From NCBI RefSeq assembly GCF_963678875.1, contig NZ_OY787456.1, forward strand, positions 1,736,001 through 1,800,000: a stretch of DNA of 64,000 nucleotides. Reading direction: 5' to 3'. This document shows, piece after piece, positions 35,516 through 44,642 of this stretch (positions are counted from its first letter, which is position 1; every line of letters begins with the position of its first letter). The notes under the pieces are model-generated. The model did no database searches and was not told the origin of the DNA. It worked only from the letters and a program-made list of their open reading frames with translations. The translations under genes and the position numbers were made by a program. The DNA is from an uncultured Hyphomonas sp. GTDB taxonomy: Bacteria > Pseudomonadota > Alphaproteobacteria > Caulobacterales > Hyphomonadaceae.

Positions 35516-36339
35516 TGGGTGACTGGACGCCTCGGGAGCTCAGATTTTCAAATCTGGGACTGCGCCTGATATCTTCAGCCATCCTGATCCCGCTCGGCCT
35601 TGCCGCGGTCTGGTCAGGCGGCTGGGGGCTGGCTGTCGCTTGTGCCGTAGCGGCTGGAATCATGGCGTGGGAGTGGGGTCACATCAGCGGTTTTGTGAGG
35701 CCGGCCCTGCTTGTGGTGTTCGCTGCGCTCGCGTGCCTGGCGCTTCCGCTGGGAGATTCCGCTCTCGCGCTGACGATCATCCTGGCGGGATTGGTTTATG
35801 CGGCGCTCTCGGCAAAGGGGGGCTGGAACCATCGGGGCAGTGCGGTCTTTGGGCTGATCTACGTCACCTTGCTGCCCGCATCGCTTTGGCTGCTTCGGGA
35901 AGGGCCATGGGATGGCCGCTCGGCAGCGCTCTATTTCATGTCGTTCGTCTGGGCGTCCGATGCCGCGGCTTATTTCACGGGACGGGGGCTCGGTGGTCCG
36001 CGCCTGTTGCCCAAGGAGAGTCCGAACAAGACCTGGAGCGGCGCGATCGGCGCGGTTGTCGCCTGTGTCGTCTGCGGTGTTGCTGCCGCTGACATCCAAC
36101 GCGTGCCTTTCGCAGGGTGGATCCTGGCCGGTATCGGTATTTCCGTGGTGGCCCAGCTTGGTGACCTGTTTGAAAGCGGCCTGAAGCGGCGCTTTCGGGT
36201 CAAGGATTCCGGGTCCATCCTGCCGGGGCATGGCGGCGTCATGGACCGTGTGGATGGCCTTGGCGCCGTGGCGTTCTTCACCGTACTGGCTTTCCATATT
36301 GCACCTGACCTGCCGGATATGCTTGGGCTGCAGGCATGA
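35515..36339 (+). CDS. cdsA: Phosphatidate cytidylyltransferase
   Basis: Converts phosphatidic acid and CTP to CDP-diacylglycerol, the branch point of phospholipid synthesis. The 274-residue membrane protein has about seven or eight helices. The family signature runs from AQLGDLFESGLKRRF to LPGHGGVMDRVDG near residues 212-245. SPNKTWSG is also conserved. The ATG overlaps the uppS stop; longer readings lie within uppS. Confidence 0.96.
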   Translation: MGDWTPRELRFSNLGLRLISSAILIPLGLAAVWSGGWGLAVACAVAAGIMAWEWGHISGFVRPALLVVFAALACLALPLGDSALALTIILAGLVYAALSAKGGWNHRGSAVFGLIYVTLLPASLWLLREGPWDGRSAALYFMSFVWASDAAAYFTGRGLGGPRLLPKESPNKTWSGAIGAVVACVVCGVAAADIQRVPFAGWILAGIGISVVAQLGDLFESGLKRRFRVKDSGSILPGHGGVMDRVDGLGAVAFFTVLAFHIAPDLPDMLGLQA

Positions 36340-37547
36340 CCGCCGCGCGTGCAATTTCTATTATGGGATCGACCGGGTCCATCGGGTGCTCCGCGCTGGA
36401 TGTCATCAGTCATGCCAACAAAGCTGGTGAGGGCGGCTTTGACGTCGTGGCGCTCACGGCCGGCAGCAATGCCGAAAAACTGGCGGAACAAGCACTTGAA
36501 TGCCGGCCCCAGATCGCCGTGATCGCCGATGAGCGCCAGCTGCCAGTCCTGAAAGAGCGGCTGGCGGGTAGTGGCATCGAGGTGGCTGGCGGAATTGACG
36601 CCGTCACTGAAGCGGCGACCCGTCCCGCGAGAGTGCTCGCGGCGATCGTCGGCGCGGCCGGTCTGGAATCGACGCTGGCTGCAGTTCAGGCGGGGAACGA
36701 TGTCGCAATCGCCAACAAGGAAAGCGTCGTCTGCGGCGGCCGGCTTATCCTTGAAGAAGCCAGAAAGGCCGGGGTGACCGTTCTGCCGGTCGATTCTGAG
36801 CACAGCGCCATTCATCAATGCCTGGGCGACGGCAAGTCGCTGGAGAAGCTGACGATCACGGCGTCCGGCGGACCGTTCCGTACGGCGACGCTTGATCAGA
36901 TGCGTGTGGCCAGTCCTGAAGCCGCCGCGGCCCATCCGAACTGGGCCATGGGGATCAAGAATTCCATCGACAGTGCGACCTTGATGAACAAGGCGCTGGA
37001 GCTGATCGAAGCGGCCTATCTGTTTGACATGCAGGCCGACCAGATCGATGTGATCATTCACCCGCAGTCTATCATCCACGGCATGGCGCACTTCACGGAC
37101 GGGTCCGTGATCGCCCAATTGGGTGCCCCGGATATGCGGACGCCGATTTCCTATGCGCTGGGATGGCCGGATCGTGTTGCAACGACGGTCGATCGGCTGG
37201 ACCTCGTGGCTCTGACGAAACTCGATTTCGAAGCCGTCGACAGCGCAAAATTTCCCGCCATCGAGCTTGCCCGGGAGGCGTTTGCTGCCGGACCCGGCGC
37301 CACAACGGTATTAAATTGCGCTAATGAAACTGCCGTTTCTGCATTTATTGCGGGCCAATGCGGGTTTCTGGACATAAGCTTGGTGGTAAAGGAAGTGTTG
37401 AGTCGGTTCCTTTCCGGCAATATGGCCGGGATGGCTTGCGGTTCGCTAGAAGAGATCGGCCAGTTGGACCGGTTCGCGCGGTCTGCGGCGGAAGATGTGT
37501 TGAAGCGGGCCCCAGGTGGTGGGGCGGAGGGTAGAACGCTTGGGTGA
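36336..37547 (+). CDS. dxr: 1-deoxy-D-xylulose 5-phosphate reductoisomerase
   Basis: Second enzyme of the MEP pathway to isoprenoids; converts DXP to MEP using NADPH. The 403 residues contain the NADPH motif GSTGSIG at the N-terminus, ANKESVVCGG near 127, VDSEHSAIHQCL, and the substrate/metal loop HPNWAMGIKNSIDSATLMNK. It supplies precursors for uppS upstream. It overlaps cdsA by four bases and rseP by eight. Confidence 0.97.
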   Translation: MTAARAISIMGSTGSIGCSALDVISHANKAGEGGFDVVALTAGSNAEKLAEQALECRPQIAVIADERQLPVLKERLAGSGIEVAGGIDAVTEAATRPARVLAAIVGAAGLESTLAAVQAGNDVAIANKESVVCGGRLILEEARKAGVTVLPVDSEHSAIHQCLGDGKSLEKLTITASGGPFRTATLDQMRVASPEAAAAHPNWAMGIKNSIDSATLMNKALELIEAAYLFDMQADQIDVIIHPQSIIHGMAHFTDGSVIAQLGAPDMRTPISYALGWPDRVATTVDRLDLVALTKLDFEAVDSAKFPAIELAREAFAAGPGATTVLNCANETAVSAFIAGQCGFLDISLVVKEVLSRFLSGNMAGMACGSLEEIGQLDRFARSAAEDVLKRAPGGGAEGRTLG

Positions 37548-38709
37548 GTTGCTTAGCCAAGGTCCGTTGTTTCTGGCTTGCCTCATCTTCATGATGGGCA
37601 TCGTGGTGATCGTCCACGAATACGGGCACTATCTGGCAGGCCGCGCCTTCGGCGCCGCCGTCGAGTCGTTTTCCATCGGTTTCGGTAGCCCCATTTTTGA
37701 GCGGAAAGACAAGCGCGGCACACGCTGGCGCATCAACTGGATTCCACTTGGTGGCTTCGTGAAATTTGCCGGCGAGGCGCAGACCGCAGGGGACATCGGG
37801 AAGACCGAAGGCGGCCTGACCGGGCGGGCCTATCCTGAACTCAGCGTCGGGCAGCGTTCGATTGTCAGTCTTGCCGGGCCGTTTGCAAATTTCGTCCTCG
37901 CCACCCTGATTTTCGCGCTCATGATCGGAACCTTCGGGCGTCCGAACATTGAGGTCGGCGTTTACTCCGTTGGTGAAGGCGCGCCTGCCGCGATTGCCGG
38001 AATGGAGGCTGGCGACATCGTCGTTTCCGCCAATGGCAAGCCTGTGAAGGCTGCGAGCGATATCCAACTGGCCGTGATGCTCAATCCGGGTACGCCGGTG
38101 GATTTCGTCATTCGCCGTGGGGATGTGGAACAGTCCCTGGCCGTCACGCCGCGGGAAGAAATCCGTGAAAACGAAGTCGGCCAGCGGGTCCCTCAAGGCA
38201 CCATCGGGGTACAGCTGGCGAATGTCAGCGTGCAGCCTCCGACGCGCTACAACCCGGTCGAGGCCCTCGGACAGGGCGTGATCCAGACCGGCAAGACACT
38301 TGAGCAGACTGTCACGATGCTAAGCCGGATCGTGACCGGACGTATGTCGATCCATACCATGTCTGGCCCTGTCGGAATCGGCGATGTCTCGCGCCGGATC
38401 GTGAACCGGGTTTGGTCTCAGGAGGATGTCCCGGTCCAAAGCCGCGTATCGGAGCTTTTCTGGATGCTCCTTGGCATGTGCGCTTCGATTTCGATCGGGA
38501 TCGGCTTTTTCAATCTGTTGCCGCTGCCGGTGCTGGATGGCGGCCACCTTGTATTTAATGCATACGAAGCCCTGACCGGCCGCCATTTGCCGGAAAAAGT
38601 GCAGGAAGTGAGCCTGACATTCGGTCTCATCCTGTTATTGGGGATGGTCGTCGTTATCACGTGGGGCGATGTCATCGAAACCGGCCTGTTTGGTGGCGGG
38701 GGCGGCTGA
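37540..38709 (+). CDS. rseP: Site-2 protease RseP-family zinc metalloprotease
   Basis: Intramembrane protease; in E. coli it cuts the anti-sigma factor RseA to release sigma-E. The 389-residue product has the active-site motif H26-E27-x-x-H30 in the first helix, one PDZ domain in the middle (about 135-215), and the second active-site motif NLLPLPVLDGGH near residue 325. E. coli RseP has two PDZ domains; one is common in alphaproteobacteria. TTG is chosen as start, with GGAGG at 37526-37530. GTG eight codons upstream is possible. It precedes bamA, as usual. Confidence 0.93.
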   Translation: MGELLSQGPLFLACLIFMMGIVVIVHEYGHYLAGRAFGAAVESFSIGFGSPIFERKDKRGTRWRINWIPLGGFVKFAGEAQTAGDIGKTEGGLTGRAYPELSVGQRSIVSLAGPFANFVLATLIFALMIGTFGRPNIEVGVYSVGEGAPAAIAGMEAGDIVVSANGKPVKAASDIQLAVMLNPGTPVDFVIRRGDVEQSLAVTPREEIRENEVGQRVPQGTIGVQLANVSVQPPTRYNPVEALGQGVIQTGKTLEQTVTMLSRIVTGRMSIHTMSGPVGIGDVSRRIVNRVWSQEDVPVQSRVSELFWMLLGMCASISIGIGFFNLLPLPVLDGGHLVFNAYEALTGRHLPEKVQEVSLTFGLILLLGMVVVITWGDVIETGLFGGGGG

Positions 38710-38749
38710 GCCAGCCGGATCAGGGACTAATCAGAGAGTTTATTCGACG

Positions 38750-41311
38750 ATGCGTAAGTTTCTTGCAGCGACCTTCATGGCGACCAGCGTCTTTGCGCTT
38801 CAGAGCGTATCTGGCGTTGCCGGTTCGGCACAGGCGCAGGAAGACAACCGTTATGGGGGAACGATCCGCTCGATCGTGGTCCAGGGAAACAGGCGTATCG
38901 AAGCGCGCACGGTCCAGTCCTATCTGCTGCTGGAACCTGGTGACTCTTTCGATCCCAACCGCATCGACCTGTCGCTGAAGACGCTGTTTGCGACCAATCT
39001 TTTTGCGGACGTCTCGATCGACCGTCTCGGCGACGATCTGATCGTTCGCGTTGTCGAAAACCCGATCATCAACCGGGTGATTTTCGAAGGCAACAAGGCG
39101 CTCAAGGAAGACAAGCTCAAGGAAGAGATCCAGGCTGAGCCGCGCGGAATTTTTACCGCCGCGCGGGTTCAAAACGATGTGCAGCGTATTCTGGAACTCT
39201 ATCGTCAGTCGGGCCGGTTCGCGGCGAAGGTTGAGCCTCAGTACAAGCCGCTGGAACAGAACCGCGTCGACCTCATCTTCCAGGTGACTGAAGGACCTGT
39301 CACGGGCGTTCGGTCGATCAACTTTATCGGCAACGAAGCCTATTCCGACTCCCGCCTGCGCAGCGAGATCGTGACCAAGCAGTCCCGCTTCTGGCGCTTT
39401 TTCAGTTCCAACGACAATTATGACCCTGGCCGGCTCGAATACGACCGTGACCAACTGCGCCAGTTCTACCAGAACAATGGCTACTATGATTTCCGTGTGA
39501 CCTCGGCTGTTGCCGAGCTGACGCCGGACCAGAAAGACTTCTACATTACCATGACGGTAGATGAGGGACGTCAGTATGATTTTGGCGAGGTCAAAGTTGA
39601 GACCGCGCTGGAAAAACTGAACGCGAACGCTTTGCGGGCGGCAGTTCCTATTCAGGAAGGGGCCCTGTTCAGGGGCGACTTGATCGAAAGCACGATCGAC
39701 ACTCTGACCTATGCAGCCGGCATTGCAGGCTACGCCTTCGTGGACATACGTCCGCAATTGGATGTGAACCCGGACACGGGCCGTATCGACGTGACGTTCG
39801 TCGTGGACGAAGGCCCGCGTGTCTACATTGACCGTATCAACATTGTCGGTAACACGCAGACGCTGGACCGTGTGATCCGCCGTGAACTCAGGATTTCGGA
39901 AGGCGATGCCTTCAACCGGATCCTGCTGGACCGTTCCAAGAACCGCGTTCGCGCGCTCGGCTACTTCAAGGAAGTCGAGATCGAGGAAATTCCAACGGAC
40001 GAACCTGACCGGACTGTCGTCAACATCTCCGTCCAGGAGCAGCCGACGGGTGAGCTTTCGTTCGCGGCAGGTTTCTCGTCAGTGGATTCCTACCTGATCG
40101 ACTTGTCTGCCAGCCAGCGGAACCTGCGTGGACGCGGCCAATCCGTGGTCGCACGGGTTTCAGCCTCCAGCCGCCAGCAGGTTCTGGATCTTCGCTTCAC
40201 CGAACCTCACTTCCTGGACCGGAACCTTTCGGCCGGCATTGATGTTTTTGCGACGAAGCAGGATTTCGGCGATATCTCCTACTTCACCAGCGACACCTAT
40301 GGTGCTGGCTTGCGAATGGGCTTCCCGCTGACCGAGCGTATGCAGCTGGGGCTGAGCTATCGTCTGCAGTACGACGACATCGATGTGACTGACGTGCCGT
40401 ATCTGATCGATGTCGCGACAGGCCTGCCGTCGACCCGCCTCATCCAGACGGGCGGACAGTCCACGCCGGACGACACGGACGATGATACGTACCGGCGCGC
40501 CGGGCCGAACGATGTCATTGATGGTCAGGAAGTTGTCCTGGACAGGTGTGATCCTTCCTACCTGTTCCGGGAAACCATTTGCCGTTCCGAACGGTCCGAT
40601 CTTTCGAGCATTATCGGTTACCAGCTGTATTGGGATCGCACCAACGATCCGATTACTCCGACCCGCGGCTTTGATGCTTCGATTAGCCAGGACCTGGCCG
40701 GTGTGGGCGGTGATGTTCATTACTTGCGTACCGAAACGCGCGCATCCTTCTATCGCGGCATCTGGAAAGGCGTCGTAGCAAGCGCGCGTTTGTCCGGTGG
40801 CTATGTCTTCCCGCTGGAAAACGGGGAAGGGATCCGGATCAACAACCGCTTTTTCCGCGGTGGTTCGACCTTCCGTGGATTTGACGTTGCCGGTCTCGGC
40901 CCGCGTGAAATCCTCCGTGTCATTGATCCGGAAACCGGTGAGATCATTGCCACCCGGCGTCTCAATGCGCAGGGCGGTAACCTCTATTATCAAGGTACGT
41001 TCGAGCTCAGTCTGCCGAACGTTTTCCCTGAAGAGTACGGCATCAAGAGTGCCCTGTTCGTGGATGCGGGCTCTCTTGGCACACTGCGTGGTCCGGACCA
41101 GTCCCCGACGATCAACACAACGGACCCAACCACCGGCTTTCCGGCGGTGCGGCTGACCAAGGACGCTGCATCGCTTCGGGCAGCAGCGGGTCTCAGCGTA
41201 TTCTGGAACTCGCCTTTCGGACCGATCCGCTTCGACTTCTCTCAGATCCTCCGCAGCGAGGATTACGACCGGACAGAGACATTCCGGTTCTCGACTTCAA
41301 CACGCTTCTAA
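38750..41311 (+). CDS. bamA: Outer membrane protein assembly factor BamA
   Basis: Core of the machine that folds beta-barrel proteins into the outer membrane. The 853 residues comprise a signal peptide (to about 30, ending AQAQ), five POTRA domains (about 35-430), and a 16-strand barrel with the conserved FRGFDVAGLGPRE loop and terminal phenylalanine. An insertion at about residues 550-617 in the barrel holds two cysteines, C600 and C611, probably in an extracellular loop. ATG with a Lys/Arg-initiated signal is preferred over a start inside rseP. Confidence 0.96.
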   Translation: MRKFLAATFMATSVFALQSVSGVAGSAQAQEDNRYGGTIRSIVVQGNRRIEARTVQSYLLLEPGDSFDPNRIDLSLKTLFATNLFADVSIDRLGDDLIVRVVENPIINRVIFEGNKALKEDKLKEEIQAEPRGIFTAARVQNDVQRILELYRQSGRFAAKVEPQYKPLEQNRVDLIFQVTEGPVTGVRSINFIGNEAYSDSRLRSEIVTKQSRFWRFFSSNDNYDPGRLEYDRDQLRQFYQNNGYYDFRVTSAVAELTPDQKDFYITMTVDEGRQYDFGEVKVETALEKLNANALRAAVPIQEGALFRGDLIESTIDTLTYAAGIAGYAFVDIRPQLDVNPDTGRIDVTFVVDEGPRVYIDRINIVGNTQTLDRVIRRELRISEGDAFNRILLDRSKNRVRALGYFKEVEIEEIPTDEPDRTVVNISVQEQPTGELSFAAGFSSVDSYLIDLSASQRNLRGRGQSVVARVSASSRQQVLDLRFTEPHFLDRNLSAGIDVFATKQDFGDISYFTSDTYGAGLRMGFPLTERMQLGLSYRLQYDDIDVTDVPYLIDVATGLPSTRLIQTGGQSTPDDTDDDTYRRAGPNDVIDGQEVVLDRCDPSYLFRETICRSERSDLSSIIGYQLYWDRTNDPITPTRGFDASISQDLAGVGGDVHYLRTETRASFYRGIWKGVVASARLSGGYVFPLENGEGIRINNRFFRGGSTFRGFDVAGLGPREILRVIDPETGEIIATRRLNAQGGNLYYQGTFELSLPNVFPEEYGIKSALFVDAGSLGTLRGPDQSPTINTTDPTTGFPAVRLTKDAASLRAAAGLSVFWNSPFGPIRFDFSQILRSEDYDRTETFRFSTSTRF

Positions 41312-41338
41312 TCGCAAGCCCCCAGAATGGAGACTAGC

Positions 41339-41935
41339 ATGTCCCACCTCAAGAAAATCCTGTGCGCCTTTGCTTTGCTGATCGGCAGCGTTGCCTTCAC
41401 GGCGCCGGCAGCTGTCGCGCAAGGCAGCAACGTCATTGCCATCGACGAAGTGAAGATCCTTCGTGACAGCAAGGCTGGCAAAGACATGGCGACCAAGCTC
41501 AGCAACATCGAAACGCAGATGAATGGTGAACTGACGCCGGAGCGCAACACGCTGCAAACCCAGGGCAAAGCGCTGGATGCAAAACTTGCCGGCAAGACCC
41601 GCGAGCAGATTAATGCGGATGCTGCCCTCGTTTCCGAGCTGAACGGCTATCAGGCCAAGGCCAATGCCTTTGCCGCGAAAGCGCAGCGGGCGTCTCAAGA
41701 GTTCGCGCTGACCGAGCGCGTTGCTCTGGGCACTTTCAATCAGGCGCTTGAGCCAGTTCTTCTTCAGGTCATTCAGGAAAAGAATGCACAGCTCGTCGTT
41801 TCCAAGAGCTCGGTGATCTACTCCGCAGACTCCATCGATGCGACCGCTCTGGTCATTCAGAAACTCGACGTTGCAACCCCGACCCTGGCAGTCACCCGCC
41901 AGAAGATCCCGGATCAACCGGCAAATCCGCAGTAA
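41339..41935 (+). CDS. OmpH/Skp-family periplasmic chaperone
   Basis: Likely holds unfolded outer-membrane proteins in the periplasm before BamA. It has 198 residues, with a signal peptide ending about residue 28 (AAVAQG) and a charged, alanine-rich helical body consistent with the coiled arms of Skp. The position between bamA and lpxD is the standard skp/ompH locus. Sequence similarity within the family is weak, so the assignment rests on fold pattern and context. GGAG at 41329-41332 selects this ATG over one four codons earlier. Confidence 0.85.
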   Translation: MSHLKKILCAFALLIGSVAFTAPAAVAQGSNVIAIDEVKILRDSKAGKDMATKLSNIETQMNGELTPERNTLQTQGKALDAKLAGKTREQINADAALVSELNGYQAKANAFAAKAQRASQEFALTERVALGTFNQALEPVLLQVIQEKNAQLVVSKSSVIYSADSIDATALVIQKLDVATPTLAVTRQKIPDQPANPQ

Positions 41936-41946
41936 CGGAGCCAATC

Positions 41947-42963
41947 GTGACGGTCGATCCGCGGTTTTATGCGCCATTGGGGGCTCTGACGCTCGGCCAG
42001 GTTGCGGAATTGACCGGCGCCGTGCTGGATGGCGAAAGCGACCTGCCTGTGACTGGCATCGCTTCCGCCGCCAATGCCCAGAAAGGTGACCTTGCCTTTC
42101 TGGACGGTGATGGAAAGACAGCCCCTGAGATCTCGGCGAATGCAGGGATTTTCATTATCAACGAAGCCAATCGCAAATACGTGCCGGATAGCTCATCGAC
42201 ACTGGTTGTTCGTTTTCCACGCCATGCCCATGCCGTAGCCGCCCTGAGCATGTATCGGCCCCGTCATCTTGAGTGGACGGGGGAGGCGCGCATTTCGCCT
42301 GATGCCCAGGTGCATGAAGGCGCAATCGTTTCGCCTGGCGCAGTTGTCGGTCCCGGTGCTGTGATCGGAGAAGGGACGTGGATCGGCCCGAATGTGTCGA
42401 TCGGACCGGGTGTCCAGATCGGCCGACACTGCCAGATCGGCGCCAATGCCAGCGTTTTTTGCGCGCTGGTCGGAGATCATGTCACCTTGCTGGCCGGCGC
42501 TCGCATCGGCGAGACCGGGTTCGGCGTGCTCGCTGCGCCCGATGGCCAGCGTGATGCTCCTCATTTCGGGCGTGTGATCCTTCAGGACCATGTCACCATT
42601 GGCGCCAATACCTGCATCGACAGGGGCGTCTTCGAAGACACGATCCTCGGCGAACGCACCAAGATCGATAATCTCTGCCAGATTGCGCACAATGTCGTTT
42701 TCGGCCGTTCTGTTGTCATGGCAGCATTTGGCGGCATCTCCGGATCAGTCCGCGTCGGCAACCAGTCCATGCTCGGTGGACGGGTTGGAATCGCCGACCA
42801 CGTCGAAGTGGGGGAAGGCGTAAGCCTCGCGGCATCGTCGGGCCTGTTCCGCAATGTCGAGGACAGAGAAACCTGGGGTGGCACACCGGCCAAACCCATC
42901 CGCCAGTGGATGCGTGAAGTCGCGTGGTTGCAGAAACAGGCAAACCCGAAGAAAAATAGCTGA
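41947..42963 (+). CDS. lpxD: UDP-3-O-(3-hydroxyacyl)glucosamine N-acyltransferase
   Basis: Adds the second hydroxyacyl chain in lipid A synthesis. The 338 residues have the N-terminal LpxD uridine-binding domain and a long left-handed beta-helix of hexapeptide repeats (for example PGAVVGPGAVIGEGTWIG). The catalytic histidine lies in CQIAHNVVFG near residue 242. Start is GTG. fabZ, which normally follows, is absent; 38 bp separate this gene from lpxA. Confidence 0.96.
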   Translation: MTVDPRFYAPLGALTLGQVAELTGAVLDGESDLPVTGIASAANAQKGDLAFLDGDGKTAPEISANAGIFIINEANRKYVPDSSSTLVVRFPRHAHAVAALSMYRPRHLEWTGEARISPDAQVHEGAIVSPGAVVGPGAVIGEGTWIGPNVSIGPGVQIGRHCQIGANASVFCALVGDHVTLLAGARIGETGFGVLAAPDGQRDAPHFGRVILQDHVTIGANTCIDRGVFEDTILGERTKIDNLCQIAHNVVFGRSVVMAAFGGISGSVRVGNQSMLGGRVGIADHVEVGEGVSLAASSGLFRNVEDRETWGGTPAKPIRQWMREVAWLQKQANPKKNS

Positions 42964-43001
42964 TCCACGCACATTCCGTGCTGGAAGTCAGAGACGCTGC
43001 C

Positions 43002-43793
43002 ATGCCGACACAGATTCACCCCACCGCGTTCGTTGAAGACGGCGCCCAATTGGGCACGGATGTCACGATCGGCCCGTTCTGCCATGTCAGTGCCAATGCA
43101 GAGATCGGCGATGGATGCAATTTGCACTCCCATGCCGTTGTGGCCGGGCATACCAGCCTCGGCCGGAACGGTGTCCTGTTTCCGCATGCGACGCTCGGCT
43201 GCAGTCCGCAGGTGATCGGCTTCCAGGGGACGCCGGAATCCCGTCTGGAAGTGGGTGAGAACTGCACTTTCCGCGAATACGCGACCGCTCATGCCGGCAT
43301 GCCGAAATTCGGTGGCCTGACGAAAGTCGGCGATCACTGCTACATCATGATCGGCGCCCACATCGCGCATGACAATCACATTGGCGACCATGTCGTGATG
43401 GCGAACAATGTCTCGCTCGCGGGGCATATCGAGGTGGGAGACCATGTCTGGTTCGGGGGGCTTGCTGCGGTTCACCAATTTTCCCGCATCGGCCGCAACG
43501 CGTTCATAGGCGGCGGCGCGATCGTGGTGGAGGATGTCATCCCCTTCGGCTCCGTTGTCGGGAACCATGCCAAGCTGTCCGGGCTCAATATGGTCGGCCT
43601 CAAACGGCGCGGCTTTGACAAGAGCCAGCTGATGCAGATCCGCAGCGCCTACAAGGCAGTCTTCTTTGGAGAAGGTCTGTTCAAGGATCGTCTCGCGAAA
43701 GCGGCACAGGACTTCGCGGACCAACCGCTCGCCATGGAACTTATTTCCTTCATTCAGGCAGGTGGCGACCGGCCGATCTGCAAACCGGCCTGA
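43002..43793 (+). CDS. lpxA: Acyl-[ACP]--UDP-N-acetylglucosamine O-acyltransferase
   Basis: First step of lipid A synthesis. The 263-residue hexapeptide beta-helix protein starts MPTQIHPTAFVEDGA, the typical N-terminus, and contains the catalytic histidine H123 in HIAHDNHIG. A C-terminal helical domain of about 70 residues follows. A GTG eight codons upstream is possible but gives an atypical leader. It is followed by lpxI three bases later. Confidence 0.97.
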   Translation: MPTQIHPTAFVEDGAQLGTDVTIGPFCHVSANAEIGDGCNLHSHAVVAGHTSLGRNGVLFPHATLGCSPQVIGFQGTPESRLEVGENCTFREYATAHAGMPKFGGLTKVGDHCYIMIGAHIAHDNHIGDHVVMANNVSLAGHIEVGDHVWFGGLAAVHQFSRIGRNAFIGGGAIVVEDVIPFGSVVGNHAKLSGLNMVGLKRRGFDKSQLMQIRSAYKAVFFGEGLFKDRLAKAAQDFADQPLAMELISFIQAGGDRPICKPA

Positions 43794-43796
43794 TCG

Positions 43797-44642
43797 ATGA
43801 CTGCGCCGCTTGGACTGATCGCAGGCCTGGGAGAGCTCCCGGTTGCCATTGCGAGTAACGCTGTTGCCAGCGGTCAGGGTGTTTACGTGCTTCGTTTGAA
43901 AGGCTTCGAAGAGCCCGCGCTTGCAGAATATCCCGGTACTGTGGTCGGTCTCGGTGAAATCGGCGGCGTGATTGACCGGCTGAAAGCCGCGGGTTGCAGG
44001 GATGTCGTTTTCGCTGGGATCGTGAAGCGTCCGAACTTCAAGGATCTCAAGCTGGACATGCGCGGCGCGATGCTCCTGCCAAAAGTGGTCTCCGAGGCAC
44101 GCAAGGGCGATGATGCATTGCTCAAAGTGCTTGTCGGTGAATTCGAAAAACACGGCTTCAACGTGATCGGGAGCGAGGAGGCAAACAAGGCTTTGCTGGC
44201 GCCGGCCGGATTGATTGCAGGCCCTGAACCGACAGACGAAAATCTCGCTGACATTCGTGCCGCGGCAAAAGTCGCGTCGGCCACAGGCGCGCTGGACATC
44301 GGGCAGGGCTGCGTCGTTTGTGACGGACTTGTCCTGGCTGTCGAAGCCCAGGAGGGCACCGACGAGATGCTGAAACGCTGCGCGATGCTGCCAGAAGATA
44401 TCAGGGGCCGCCCAGGTGCGCGCCGTGGCGTGCTTGCGAAACGGCCAAAGCCGAACCAGGAGCGCCGCATCGACCTGCCGACGACGGGAGTATCCACCGT
44501 AGAACTCGTGGCGGCTGCCGGGCTTGCTGGCCTGGCGGTGGAAGCCGGCGGTGCGTTGTTGCTTCGCCGTACCGAAATGGAAGCCGCAGCGGATCGTCTC
44601 GGCGTGTTCATTTACGGATTTTCACCGGATGATGTTTCGTGA
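43797..44642 (+). CDS. lpxI: UDP-2,3-diacylglucosamine pyrophosphatase LpxI
   Basis: Hydrolyses UDP-2,3-diacylglucosamine to lipid X, replacing LpxH in alphaproteobacteria. The 281-residue protein starts with LGLIAGLGELPVAIASNA. It carries the family motif FAGIVKRPNFKDLKLD and, near residue 185, ALDIGQGCVVCDGLVLAVEA. The location between lpxA and lpxB matches Caulobacter, where LpxI was defined. GTGA overlap with lpxB. Confidence 0.95.
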   Translation: MTAPLGLIAGLGELPVAIASNAVASGQGVYVLRLKGFEEPALAEYPGTVVGLGEIGGVIDRLKAAGCRDVVFAGIVKRPNFKDLKLDMRGAMLLPKVVSEARKGDDALLKVLVGEFEKHGFNVIGSEEANKALLAPAGLIAGPEPTDENLADIRAAAKVASATGALDIGQGCVVCDGLVLAVEAQEGTDEMLKRCAMLPEDIRGRPGARRGVLAKRPKPNQERRIDLPTTGVSTVELVAAAGLAGLAVEAGGALLLRRTEMEAAADRLGVFIYGFSPDDVS

